From positions 1 to 64,000 of the forward strand of contig NZ_BCSG01000007.1 in the NCBI RefSeq assembly GCF_001570745.1: DNA of 64,000 bases, written 5' to 3'. Below, piece after piece: positions 31,426 through 40,230 of this stretch. Under the pieces are notes generated by a model, which saw nothing but the letters and a program-made list of their open reading frames with translations, had not been told where the DNA came from and did not search any database. The DNA comes from Alicyclobacillus mali NBRC 102425 (GTDB taxonomy: Bacteria; Bacillota; Bacilli; Alicyclobacillales; Alicyclobacillaceae). How positions within the stretch are numbered: position 1 is the first letter of the stretch; each line of letters begins with the position of its first letter. Made by a program: the position numbers and the translations under genes.

Positions 31426-33264
31426 GTGTTTCAAGTGCTGTGGAAGCTTCGCCATTTCTTCTGGGAGGAACGAAAGCGATACGGGATCGCCGTCGGACTT
31501 CTGCTGTTCCTCAATGTCGTCGACGTGATTCCGCCTTATCTCGTCGGGCGATCCATCGATCTCATGAGCCAGCACGGCATGACGCTAAGGGCGCTCACTG
31601 AGCTCGTGGGCGCCTTGCTCCTGACCATTGTCGTGTCGTACGTGTGCGGCGTGACGTGGCAGTATCAGCTGTATTCCGGCGCCCGGACGCTGGAGCTGTC
31701 GCTGCGCCGTCGGCTTATGGCGCACTTTCTCAAGATGACGCCGCGCTTTTTCGAGCAGAATCGCACGGGCGACCTCATGGCGCGATCGACCAATGACCTG
31801 AATGCGGTCATGCAGACGGCCGGATTTGGCATTCTGACGCTCATCGACTCGACGACGTATTCGGCGACCATCCTCGTCACCATGGCGGTGCTCGACGGGT
31901 GGAAGCTCACCTTGTTCTCGCTCGTGCCCATGCCGCTTATTGCGCTCGCCATGACGAAATTCGGCCAGATGCTGCACGACCGCTTCGAGCGGGCGCAGGA
32001 CGCCTTCGGCGACATGAACGATCGCGTCCTCGAGACGGTCGCTGGCATTCGCGTGGTGCGGGCCTACGCGCAGGAGCAGAACGAGGAGCGCCGCTTCGCC
32101 GAGACAATGGCGGACGTATATCGAAAGAATATCGCCGTGGCGAGGATTGACGCGCTGTTCGATCCAACCATCACTCTGTTGGTTGGCGTGACCTACCTTA
32201 TTGGGCTTGGCTACGGCACGTATCAGGTGTTTCAGAGTCAGCTCACCGTCGGCCAGCTCACGTCGTTCAACGTGTACCTGGGCATGCTGATCTGGCCCAT
32301 GCTCGCGTTTGGGCAACTCATCAACATCATGCAGCGGGGCAACGCGTCCTTGGACCGCGTGAACGAGACGCTCGCCTACGAGCCCGACGTGGTGGACGCG
32401 GACGGCGCGGTGGAAGTGCCGTGCATCGGCGAGATTCGCTTTGAGGGCTACTCGTTCCGCTACCCGTCCTCCGAGCGGGACAACCTGGTGGACATCGATC
32501 TCGCCGTTCGCCGCGGCCAGACGCTTGGCATCGTGGGCAGGACGGGGAGCGGGAAGTCCACGCTCGTCAAGCAACTCCTTCGCGAGTATCCCGTGGGGCA
32601 TCGCGGCCGCCTGCTGGTGAACGGGCTGCCCATTCAAGACGTTCAGATCGACGCGCTCCATCGTTTGATTGGCTATGTCCCGCAGAATCCGATGCTTTTC
32701 TCGCGCAGCGTGCGGGACAACGTCCGCTTCGCCAAGCACGGCGCGACGGACGACGAGGTCCTTCGGGCGCTCCATCTCGCCGGATTTGCGGAGGACATCC
32801 CGCGGCTCCCGGACGGGCTCGACACGCTCGTCGGCGAACGGGGCATTTCGCTGTCTGGTGGGCAGAAGCAGCGAATCGCGCTCGCCCGCGCGCTCATCCT
32901 GGATCCCGACCTGCTCATTCTCGACGACGCGATGTCGGCCGTGGACGCGCGCACGGAGGCGCACATCCTGCGCTCCATCCGCCGCGTGAGGCAGGGGCGC
33001 ACAACCCTCATCGTCAGCCACCGGATGTCGGCCGTCCAGCACGCGGACTACATTGTGGTGCTCGACGACGGCCGGATCGCGGAGGAGGGCACGTTTCAGG
33101 ATCTCATGCGCCTCGGGGGTTGGTACGCCAAGCAGTACCTGCATCAGCAGGCGTTCGGCGAAGCCTCGGACGATCTCGCCGAAGACGCGCAGACGTCGGG
33201 AGAGAGTGCGTCAGGGGCAGCGCAACCGTCGCTCACCGGGGCGGACAGGGGGGATGTGCGATGA
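31426..33264 (+). CDS. bmrC: Heterodimeric multidrug ABC exporter subunit BmrC (YheI-like)
   Basis: Half-transporter with six transmembrane helices and one nucleotide-binding domain, 612 residues. Start GTG 31426 has AGGGGG 7 bases upstream; a TTG at 31405 lies in the terminator. Sequence blocks FFEQNRTGDLMARSTNDLNAV, then GFGILTLIDST, and LINIMQRGNASLDRVNETL are those of B. subtilis YheI/BmrC. Walker A GRTGSGKST near 371; signature LSGGQKQR; Walker B LLILDD has Asp501 instead of the catalytic Glu, the degenerate site expected in this partner. Overlaps bmrD by ATGA. Exports drugs with BmrD. Confidence 0.92.
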   Translation: MFQVLWKLRHFFWEERKRYGIAVGLLLFLNVVDVIPPYLVGRSIDLMSQHGMTLRALTELVGALLLTIVVSYVCGVTWQYQLYSGARTLELSLRRRLMAHFLKMTPRFFEQNRTGDLMARSTNDLNAVMQTAGFGILTLIDSTTYSATILVTMAVLDGWKLTLFSLVPMPLIALAMTKFGQMLHDRFERAQDAFGDMNDRVLETVAGIRVVRAYAQEQNEERRFAETMADVYRKNIAVARIDALFDPTITLLVGVTYLIGLGYGTYQVFQSQLTVGQLTSFNVYLGMLIWPMLAFGQLINIMQRGNASLDRVNETLAYEPDVVDADGAVEVPCIGEIRFEGYSFRYPSSERDNLVDIDLAVRRGQTLGIVGRTGSGKSTLVKQLLREYPVGHRGRLLVNGLPIQDVQIDALHRLIGYVPQNPMLFSRSVRDNVRFAKHGATDDEVLRALHLAGFAEDIPRLPDGLDTLVGERGISLSGGQKQRIALARALILDPDLLILDDAMSAVDARTEAHILRSIRRVRQGRTTLIVSHRMSAVQHADYIVVLDDGRIAEEGTFQDLMRLGGWYAKQYLHQQAFGEASDDLAEDAQTSGESASGAAQPSLTGADRGDVR

Positions 33265-35294
33265 ATCGCCAGGCATCGGTCCGCGTCGGAAGTCGCCTGG
33301 TGCAATATGCGGCGCACGCGCGCGGCGCCATCGTCGCGGCGCTCGTTTTGCTCGTGCTCTCGGTGACCGCGCAACTCGCGGGTCCGTTTGTCGCGAAAAC
33401 CATCATCAACCGGGACATTGAGGGCGTGCAGCAGGTCTGGTATCGGGCCCCCGCGGGTGCGCCCGGCGCGGTGCGCGTGGATGGCCAGCTGTACGTGCGC
33501 GGCGACAAGCTGCCACATGGAGCGCCGAGACAACAGCCGCACACGCTCATGACGCTCGGCACCACCCCATACTTCTTGCCGGGAACCGTGCAGGCCATCG
33601 CGGCGGGTCCTCGGCCCGGCGAAATCCGCGAGGAGGTGGCGGGTCACTGGCGCACGGCACCAGCACGTCCCATCAGCCGGGCGCAGATGTTCGCGTTCTA
33701 CCGGCCCGAGCTGCCGAACGTCATCCGGCTCGCCCTGCTGTACTTCGCGCTGCTCGCTGCTTCCGCAGTCTTTCTGTACGGCGAGCAGTATCTGTTGCAG
33801 GTGTCCGCCAACCGCATCCTGCAGCGCATGCGCCGCGACGTCTTTCATCGCATTCATTGTCTGCCCGTTTCGTACTTTGACAACACGCCTGCAGGGAAAA
33901 TCGTCTCCCGCATCACGAACGACACGGAGTCGATTCGCGATTTCTACGTGAACGTGCTGGCGAACGTGCTCTCGAGCGCCGTGACGATGCTCGGCATCTA
34001 CGTCGCACTTTTCATCCTGAATGTCGATCTCGCCCTCTTGGCCTGCGCGCTTTTGCCCATCCTGTTTCTTTGGATCTGGCTCTACCGCCGGTATACCGTG
34101 CAGGTCAACCTGCGCGTGCGCGCGCTCATCTCCGAGATCAACGCCATGCTGAACGAGACCATCCAGGGCATGCCCATCATCCGCGCGTTCAACCGGGAGG
34201 CGCGGACGGCCGCCGAGTTCAACGAGATGAACCAGGCCTACTACGACGGCCAGACGAGGCTTCTGCGCATCAACTCCGCCACGGGATACAACCTCGCGGG
34301 CGTCCTGCGCAACCTGTTCTTCGCGGCCATCATCGCGTGGTTCGGATGGCGATCGCTCCATCTCGAACCCATTGTGTCGCTCGGCGTGCTGTACGCGTTC
34401 GTCGATTACCTGAACCGCCTGTTTCAACCGCTCACGCAGATCGTCAATCAGCTCGCGACGCTCGAGCAGGCGCGGGCATCCGCCGCGCGCGTCTTCGAAC
34501 TCCTCGACGAACCTGGCGTGGAACCCGAATATGGCGCCATTCCGCGCTTTCGCGGCGAGATCGAGTTCGATCACGTCTGGTTTTCGTATGACGGCGTTCA
34601 TCCTGTGCTGCGCGACATCTCGTTCAGCGCGAAGCCCGGGCAGACCGTCGCGCTCGTCGGCCACACGGGCTCCGGCAAGAGCTCCATCATGAATCTCCTG
34701 TTCCGCTTCTACGATGCGGATCGCGGCGCCATCCGGGTCGACGGGCAGGACATCTGCCAGATTCCGCCGCAACAGCTGCGGCAGCACATGGCCATCGTGC
34801 TTCAGGATCCGTACCTGTTCACGGGGACCATCGCGTGGAACGTCGGTCTCGGGGATCCTCGCGTGAGCCGCGAGCGCATCGAGAAGGCGCTCCGGGAGGT
34901 GGGGGCGGATCGGCTGCTGAGGAACCTTCCGGGCGGCATCGACGAGCCGGTGCTCGAAGGCGGCAGCACCCTTTCCGCTGGGGAGCGGCAGCTCATCTCG
35001 TTCGCGCGCGCACTCGCCTTCGATCCGGCCATCCTGGTGCTCGACGAGGCCACCGCGAACGTCGACAGCGAAACGGAGCGCATCATCCAAGATGCGCTCC
35101 AGGTCCTGAAGCGGGGGCGCACCACGTTCATCATCGCGCACAGGCTGTCGACGATTCGCGATGCGGACCTCATTCTGGTGCTCGACCAGGGCGAGATCGT
35201 CGAGCGTGGGACGCACGACGCGCTGATGGCGCTCGGCGGCCGCTATCGCCAGATGTACGAGTTGCAGACGAGGGCGCTTGGTGTCACAGGTTGA
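33261..35294 (+). CDS. bmrD: Heterodimeric multidrug ABC exporter subunit BmrD (YheH-like)
   Basis: 677 residues from ATG 33261, overlapping the bmrC stop. After helix 1 there is a large extracytoplasmic insertion (about residues 45-140, with VWYRAPAGAPGAVRVDGQLY) as in B. subtilis BmrD. Six helices, then Walker A GHTGSGKSS near 467, a signature altered to LSAGERQ, and Walker B ILVLDE with the catalytic Glu596. So one ATP site of the pair is canonical. The last 11 bases overlap the end of the convergent reductase gene. Confidence 0.92.
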   Translation: MNRQASVRVGSRLVQYAAHARGAIVAALVLLVLSVTAQLAGPFVAKTIINRDIEGVQQVWYRAPAGAPGAVRVDGQLYVRGDKLPHGAPRQQPHTLMTLGTTPYFLPGTVQAIAAGPRPGEIREEVAGHWRTAPARPISRAQMFAFYRPELPNVIRLALLYFALLAASAVFLYGEQYLLQVSANRILQRMRRDVFHRIHCLPVSYFDNTPAGKIVSRITNDTESIRDFYVNVLANVLSSAVTMLGIYVALFILNVDLALLACALLPILFLWIWLYRRYTVQVNLRVRALISEINAMLNETIQGMPIIRAFNREARTAAEFNEMNQAYYDGQTRLLRINSATGYNLAGVLRNLFFAAIIAWFGWRSLHLEPIVSLGVLYAFVDYLNRLFQPLTQIVNQLATLEQARASAARVFELLDEPGVEPEYGAIPRFRGEIEFDHVWFSYDGVHPVLRDISFSAKPGQTVALVGHTGSGKSSIMNLLFRFYDADRGAIRVDGQDICQIPPQQLRQHMAIVLQDPYLFTGTIAWNVGLGDPRVSRERIEKALREVGADRLLRNLPGGIDEPVLEGGSTLSAGERQLISFARALAFDPAILVLDEATANVDSETERIIQDALQVLKRGRTTFIIAHRLSTIRDADLILVLDQGEIVERGTHDALMALGGRYRQMYELQTRALGVTG

Positions 35295-36282
35295 CGACGG
35301 CGCGGCCCTGCACCCGGCCCGAGAGGATCTGCTTCAGGGCGCTGTCGAGATCGTCGAGTGTGATGTCGTGGCCGATGTGGCTGAGCGCCTCGTCGCTCGG
35401 CTTCCACGGTCCGGCGAGTCGCCGCCAGATCTCGCGGCGCGTCTCCATGTCGAGCCACACGGAGTCGATGCCGATGATGGCCGCCTGGCGGCGGAGGAAC
35501 GGGAACACGCTTGCGGTGAAGTCCGGCCCGCCCGTGTAGCCGCTGATGGCGATCAAGCCGCCGTACTCGAGGCGCTGGAGCAGGTGTGGCACGTACTTGC
35601 CCGACACCGGGTCGATCACACCGGCATAGCGAGCCTTCACATTCAGGTACGATTCGCCTTCCTGCAGCAACAGCGCGTCGGGGCGCACCACGTCGTCCGC
35701 ACCGAGGGTTTTCAGCCATTCGGCGGCTTCGTCCTTGCGGGTCGACGCCACCACGCGGTACCCGGCCCGTTTGGCAATGGCGATGCCGGTCGCGCCGACG
35801 CCGCCGGTGGCGCCCGTCACGAGCATGGCGCCCATGGCGGGAGACACGCCGTTTTGCTCCATGCGGTACAGGGACAGTGCGGCGGTGAACCCGGCGGTGC
35901 CGAGCACCATGGCGTCGCGCAGCGACAGCCCGTCCGGAAGCGGGACCACCCAGTCGGCAGGCACGCGGGCGTATTCGCTGAAGCCCCCGAAGTGGCCCGT
36001 GCCGAGATCGTAACTGGTGCAGATGACGGGATCGCCCGGTCGGAATCGGGCATCCCGCGATTCGACGACTTCACCGGCGAGATCGATCCCGAGCACCATG
36101 GGGTAGCGCGTCACCAGGCGGCTGGCGGGCTGGGAACAGATCCCGTCCTTGTAGTTGACGCTCGAGTAGCGGACGCGGATGAGCACCTCCCCTTCGGGCA
36201 GTTGGTCCAGGGTGAGCTCGCGGACGCCGGCGCGGTGTGCGTGGCCGTCCTGTTCCACCATGTAGGCGCGAAACGTGGTCAT
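35284..36282 (-). CDS. acuI: YhdH/AcuI-type quinone oxidoreductase (acrylyl-CoA reductase)
   Basis: 332 residues of the zinc-free medium-chain dehydrogenase family. YSSVNYKDGI near 40, YPMVLGIDLAGEV near 62, GTAGFTAALSLYRME near 127 and VTGATGGVGATGIAIAKRAG near 155 (NADPH motif) are the YhdH/AcuI signatures. Likely reduces acryloyl-CoA or other enoyl-CoA/quinone substrates with NADPH. GGGGAGGTG-like sites are absent; GGGGG precedes ATG 36282. Tail-to-tail overlap with bmrD. Confidence 0.87.
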   Translation of the reverse strand: MTTFRAYMVEQDGHAHRAGVRELTLDQLPEGEVLIRVRYSSVNYKDGICSQPASRLVTRYPMVLGIDLAGEVVESRDARFRPGDPVICTSYDLGTGHFGGFSEYARVPADWVVPLPDGLSLRDAMVLGTAGFTAALSLYRMEQNGVSPAMGAMLVTGATGGVGATGIAIAKRAGYRVVASTRKDEAAEWLKTLGADDVVRPDALLLQEGESYLNVKARYAGVIDPVSGKYVPHLLQRLEYGGLIAISGYTGGPDFTASVFPFLRRQAAIIGIDSVWLDMETRREIWRRLAGPWKPSDEALSHIGHDITLDDLDSALKQILSGRVQGRAVVNL

Positions 36283-36312
36283 GTCGTGTACCCCCTTCGG
36301 TTGGCGTCAGCA

Positions 36313-38385
36313 TCAGGAAGCGGTTGAACGCTTTGGCGACACGCCGATGTGGTAGAGCAAGAACGCGTGGATCTCGGCCGACTCCCGCAAATGCTCGAGC
36401 CTGCCAGAGGATCCGAAGTGCCCGGCGCCCATGTGGGTTTTGAGCACGAGCGCCTCCTGGCCTGTCTTGGTGGCGCGCAGCTTCGCGACCCACTTGGCAG
36501 GTTCCCAGTACGCGACGCGCGGATCGTTGAGCCCTGTGGTGACAATCAGGTGCGGGTAGCGCTTCGGCTCGACGTTGTCGTACGGGCTGTACGACTTCAT
36601 GTAAAAGTAGTACGTCTCGTCGAGCGGATCGCCCCACTCGTCCCATTCGAGCGTCGTCAGCGGGATGGTGGGATCGAGCATGGTGGTGACGACGTCGACA
36701 AACGGGACGCCGGCGGAGATGGCGGCAAACCGATCCCCGCCCATGTTGGCCACGGCGCCCATGAGGAGGCCGCCCGCGGACCGCCCGTCCGCCGCCAGTT
36801 TTTCGGGCGACGTGTAGCCCTCGCGGATGAGCGCATCTGCACAGGCGATGAAGTCGGTGAACGTGTTCTTCTTCCGCAGCATTTTGCCGTTTTCGTACCA
36901 GTGCCGGCCCATCTCGGATCCGCCCCGGACGTGCGCGATGGCGTAAATCACGCCGCGATCGAGCAAGGGGAGGAGCAGCGTCGGCATGAAGACGGGATCC
37001 AGGTTGTGCCCGTAGGAGCCGTATCCGTAGAGAATGCACGGCGCGGGTCCGTCTGCGCGCGCATCCTTCCGGTACACGAGCGAGACGGGGACGTCGGTCC
37101 CGTCGTTCGCCTTCGCCCAGAGGCGCTCCTGTACGTAGTCGGACGGATGGTACGGGCCGTTGACCGGCTGGCGGTGAAGCTCCTTCCTGGTGACGCTCAC
37201 GGGATCGAGCGCGTAGGTGGTGCGCGGCGTCAGAAACGACTCGTATTGGATCAGCACCTCGCGCGTGTCGTAGCGGCGATTCGCCGATACGGAGACGGTG
37301 TAAAGCGGCTCGTCCCACTCGAGCCGCGTGAGGCGCCCGCTGGCAAACGTCCAGATCTGCGTCAGGCCGCCTTCCCGGCCTTCGATCACGACGGCCTCAC
37401 GGAACGGGTGAACGCCGGTGAGATACCGGGCCTCGTCGTACGGGAACAGCTCCTCCAGGCGCTCGTCCTCGCACGGCGCGATGGGGTGGCGAAACAGGCT
37501 GAAGTTCGGGCGATGGAGATTCGTCAGGACGAGAAACGCGTCGTCCCAGTGCTCGAGCTCGTATTCCACATCGGCCTGGCGCGGGCGAAACACGGTCCAC
37601 TCGCTGAGCGGATCGTCCGCCGGCAGGTAGCGGACCTCCGTCGAGGTCTTCGTCGAGGAAGTGAGGAACAAATATCTGCCGCTCTGCGACTTTGCGAGCG
37701 TGAGGATGCAGGTCTCGTCGTCCTCCTGGTACACGAGCGCGTCGTGCTCGACCGGATCGCCAAGTCGATGCCGGTACAGGCGGTACGGTCGCTGCGCCTC
37801 GTCGACCGTGATGTAGAACAGGTACTGGCCATCCGCGCTCCAGGCGACGCTGCCGTCGATGAATACGCCCTCGATGCGATCCGGCAACATTTCACCCGTG
37901 GTGAGATCCTTCACGAGAAGCGTGTACCGATCCGTCCCGTCCCGGTTTTCCAGGTACGCGAGCCGCTTCTCGTCCGGGCTCGTGGCGAGCACGGTTACAC
38001 TCAGGTAACCGTCGCCGGCGAGATCGTTCAAATTGAGGACAATCTCCTCCTCGGCAGCGGCCAGCGCCTCGCGCGAGGCCGCCCGCTTGCGAGCGTGAAT
38101 GGGATATTGCAAGGACTTTTCCATGCGCGTGTAGTAGAAGTATTGGTCTCCCTGGACGGGAACGCGCTCTTCCGCGTCGGGAATGCGGGCCACCATGTCG
38201 TCGTACAGCTCGTCGGTGAGCGGCTGGATGCGCTCCATGAACCACCGGTAGTATGTATTCTCGTCTTCGAGATACTGGATCACATCGGGGTTGTCGCGTT
38301 CCCGGAGCCAGTAGTATGGATCGATCCGGCGGTCTCCATGAATCTCGAGCACTTTCGGAATCGCTTTTGCCTTCGGCGCTTCCAT
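36313..38385 (-). CDS. ptrB: Oligopeptidase B (S9A prolyl oligopeptidase family)
   Basis: 690 residues from ATG 38385 (AAGGAGTG upstream). N-terminal beta-propeller (about 70-400) over a C-terminal alpha/beta hydrolase. RIDPYYWLRERDNPDV near 20 is the family start motif; the catalytic Ser is in DGRSAGGLLMG near 532; the Asp and His of the triad are in the last 120 residues (GLNDPRVAYWEPAKW, then GAGHFGSSGR). Cleaves short peptides after basic residues in the cytoplasm. The gene follows AcuI-like on the same strand with 30 bases between. Confidence 0.93.
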   Translation of the reverse strand: MEAPKAKAIPKVLEIHGDRRIDPYYWLRERDNPDVIQYLEDENTYYRWFMERIQPLTDELYDDMVARIPDAEERVPVQGDQYFYYTRMEKSLQYPIHARKRAASREALAAAEEEIVLNLNDLAGDGYLSVTVLATSPDEKRLAYLENRDGTDRYTLLVKDLTTGEMLPDRIEGVFIDGSVAWSADGQYLFYITVDEAQRPYRLYRHRLGDPVEHDALVYQEDDETCILTLAKSQSGRYLFLTSSTKTSTEVRYLPADDPLSEWTVFRPRQADVEYELEHWDDAFLVLTNLHRPNFSLFRHPIAPCEDERLEELFPYDEARYLTGVHPFREAVVIEGREGGLTQIWTFASGRLTRLEWDEPLYTVSVSANRRYDTREVLIQYESFLTPRTTYALDPVSVTRKELHRQPVNGPYHPSDYVQERLWAKANDGTDVPVSLVYRKDARADGPAPCILYGYGSYGHNLDPVFMPTLLLPLLDRGVIYAIAHVRGGSEMGRHWYENGKMLRKKNTFTDFIACADALIREGYTSPEKLAADGRSAGGLLMGAVANMGGDRFAAISAGVPFVDVVTTMLDPTIPLTTLEWDEWGDPLDETYYFYMKSYSPYDNVEPKRYPHLIVTTGLNDPRVAYWEPAKWVAKLRATKTGQEALVLKTHMGAGHFGSSGRLEHLRESAEIHAFLLYHIGVSPKRSTAS

Positions 38386-38502
38386 GAGGTCACTCCTTCG
38401 CGGCGTTGATGGCGGTTTCAACGCGATTTCAAGGCTTCACGAGTATCATACCATGCGGCGTTTGCTGGCGCCTGTCGCCAGTGCACATCGGGGGTGGGTG
38501 GC

Positions 38503-40230
38503 TTGCGCAAGCTTTTTCCCTATCTGCGGCCGTACCGGCTGCGCATTGTTCTCATCGTGACGTTCATCTTCCTGCAGGTGCTTGGAAACCTGTATTTGCC
38601 GACGCTCATGTCCGAAATTGTCGACAACGGTGTCTTGAAAGGCAACCTGGCGTACATCGTCCGCATGGGCGGGTTCATGCTCGGGGTCTCCATCGTCGCG
38701 GTGGGCTTCTCCATCACGGCGAGCTACCTGTCCTCGCAGACGGCGGCGAGCTTCGGCAAGCACCTCCGGCGGGACCTGTTTGCGCACGTGCAGACGTTTT
38801 CACTGGAGGAGATCGACCGGTTTTCGACGGCGTCGCTCATCACCCGGACGACGAACGACATCACCCAAGTGCAGCAGCTCGTCAACATGATGCTGCGCAT
38901 GATGATCATGGCGCCGCTCAACTGCATCGGCGGCGTGCTCATGGCTGTCTACACGGATGCCAGGCTCTCCGTCGTGGTCTGGCTGATGCTCCCGGTGCTC
39001 GCGGGCGTCATTGTGCTCGTGTTCGGCCGGGCGAGCCGGCTGTTCCGCCTCATGCAGGGAAAGATTGATGTGCTGAATCGCGTGTTGCGCGAGAACCTGA
39101 CCGGCATTCGCGTCATCCGGTCGTTCAACCAGGTCGCGCGCGAGGCGGCGCGGTTCGATCGCGCCAACGCCGATCTCACGGGCACGACCACGCGCGTGCA
39201 GAAGATCATGGCCGCACTGTCGCCGGCGCTTATGCTCGTCATCAACCTGGCCGTGATCGCCATCCTATGGTTCGGCGGTGTGCGCGTGGCGACCGGAAAG
39301 ATGGAAATTGGCTCGCTGATGGCGTTCATCCAGTATGTGACGCAGCTCTTGTTCGCCATCATGATGGTCTCCATGATGTTCTTCATGATCCCGCGCGCAA
39401 ACGCGTCCGCCAACCGCATCTGGGAAGTTCTCTCCACGACGACCAGGATTCGCGATGCGGAATCGCCGCGGTCGGCATCCGATATCGAGGGGCTCGTGGA
39501 ATTTCAAGGCGTGACGTTCCGCTATCCCGGCGCGGAGGCGCCTGCGCTTTCGGACATTTCGTTTGTCGCAAGGCCGGGTGAGGTGACGGCCATCATCGGC
39601 GGGACGGGATCGGGCAAGTCGACGCTCGTGAGCCTCATTCCTCGCTTCTACGACGTGGAGTCCGGGAGCGTGCTCGTGGGCGGGATCGACGTGCGCGCGT
39701 GGGACCAGGAGGCGCTGCGCGCGCAGATTGGCTATGTGCCGCAGAAATCCGTCCTGTTCAGCGGCACCATCGCGGACAACATCCGGGTGGGCCGTGAGGA
39801 CGCGACGGACGAAGAGGTGCGCGAAGCCGCCCGCATCGCGCAGGCGCTCGAGTTCGTCGAGCAGATGCCAAACGGGTTCGACGCGGTGGTGGAGCAGGGC
39901 GGTAGGAATCTTTCGGGCGGTCAGAAGCAGCGCCTTTGCATCGCCCGGGCGCTTGTGCGCCGAGCGCCCATTTACATCTTCGACGACAGCTTCTCCGCGC
40001 TCGACTTTCGAACCGATGCGCGCCTACGCCAGGCGCTGCGGGAGGCCGTGAGCACGGCGACGGTCATCATTGTCGCGCAGCGCGTCAACACGATTCGCGA
40101 TGCGAACCAAATCGTTGTGCTGGACGAGGGGCGCGTGGCCGGGATCGGTACGCATGAGGAGTTGCTCGCCAACTGTCAGGTGTACCGGGAGATTGTCCGG
40201 TCGCAGCTCGGAGAGGAGGTCACGGCATGA
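38503..40230 (+). CDS. Heterodimeric ABC exporter subunit, YfiB/TM287-like
   Basis: 575 residues from TTG 38503, preferred because GGGGGTGG lies about 5 bases before and RKLFPYLRPYRLRI is the usual family start; GTG 38494 would add three residues. Six helices, then Walker A GGTGSGKST near 366, signature LSGGQKQR, and Walker B IYIFDD with Asp495 in place of Glu, the degenerate ATP site. Pairs with the next gene, which overlaps by ATGA. Drug or lipid export is likely; substrate unknown. Confidence 0.9.
   Translation: MRKLFPYLRPYRLRIVLIVTFIFLQVLGNLYLPTLMSEIVDNGVLKGNLAYIVRMGGFMLGVSIVAVGFSITASYLSSQTAASFGKHLRRDLFAHVQTFSLEEIDRFSTASLITRTTNDITQVQQLVNMMLRMMIMAPLNCIGGVLMAVYTDARLSVVVWLMLPVLAGVIVLVFGRASRLFRLMQGKIDVLNRVLRENLTGIRVIRSFNQVAREAARFDRANADLTGTTTRVQKIMAALSPALMLVINLAVIAILWFGGVRVATGKMEIGSLMAFIQYVTQLLFAIMMVSMMFFMIPRANASANRIWEVLSTTTRIRDAESPRSASDIEGLVEFQGVTFRYPGAEAPALSDISFVARPGEVTAIIGGTGSGKSTLVSLIPRFYDVESGSVLVGGIDVRAWDQEALRAQIGYVPQKSVLFSGTIADNIRVGREDATDEEVREAARIAQALEFVEQMPNGFDAVVEQGGRNLSGGQKQRLCIARALVRRAPIYIFDDSFSALDFRTDARLRQALREAVSTATVIIVAQRVNTIRDANQIVVLDEGRVAGIGTHEELLANCQVYREIVRSQLGEEVTA

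Noticed and set aside
31116-31601. 161-codon frame spanning the bmr leader
   Set aside because: It crosses the promoter, the leader ORF in another frame and the terminator, has no ribosome binding site and overlaps the bmrC start. The 28-codon ORF fits better.
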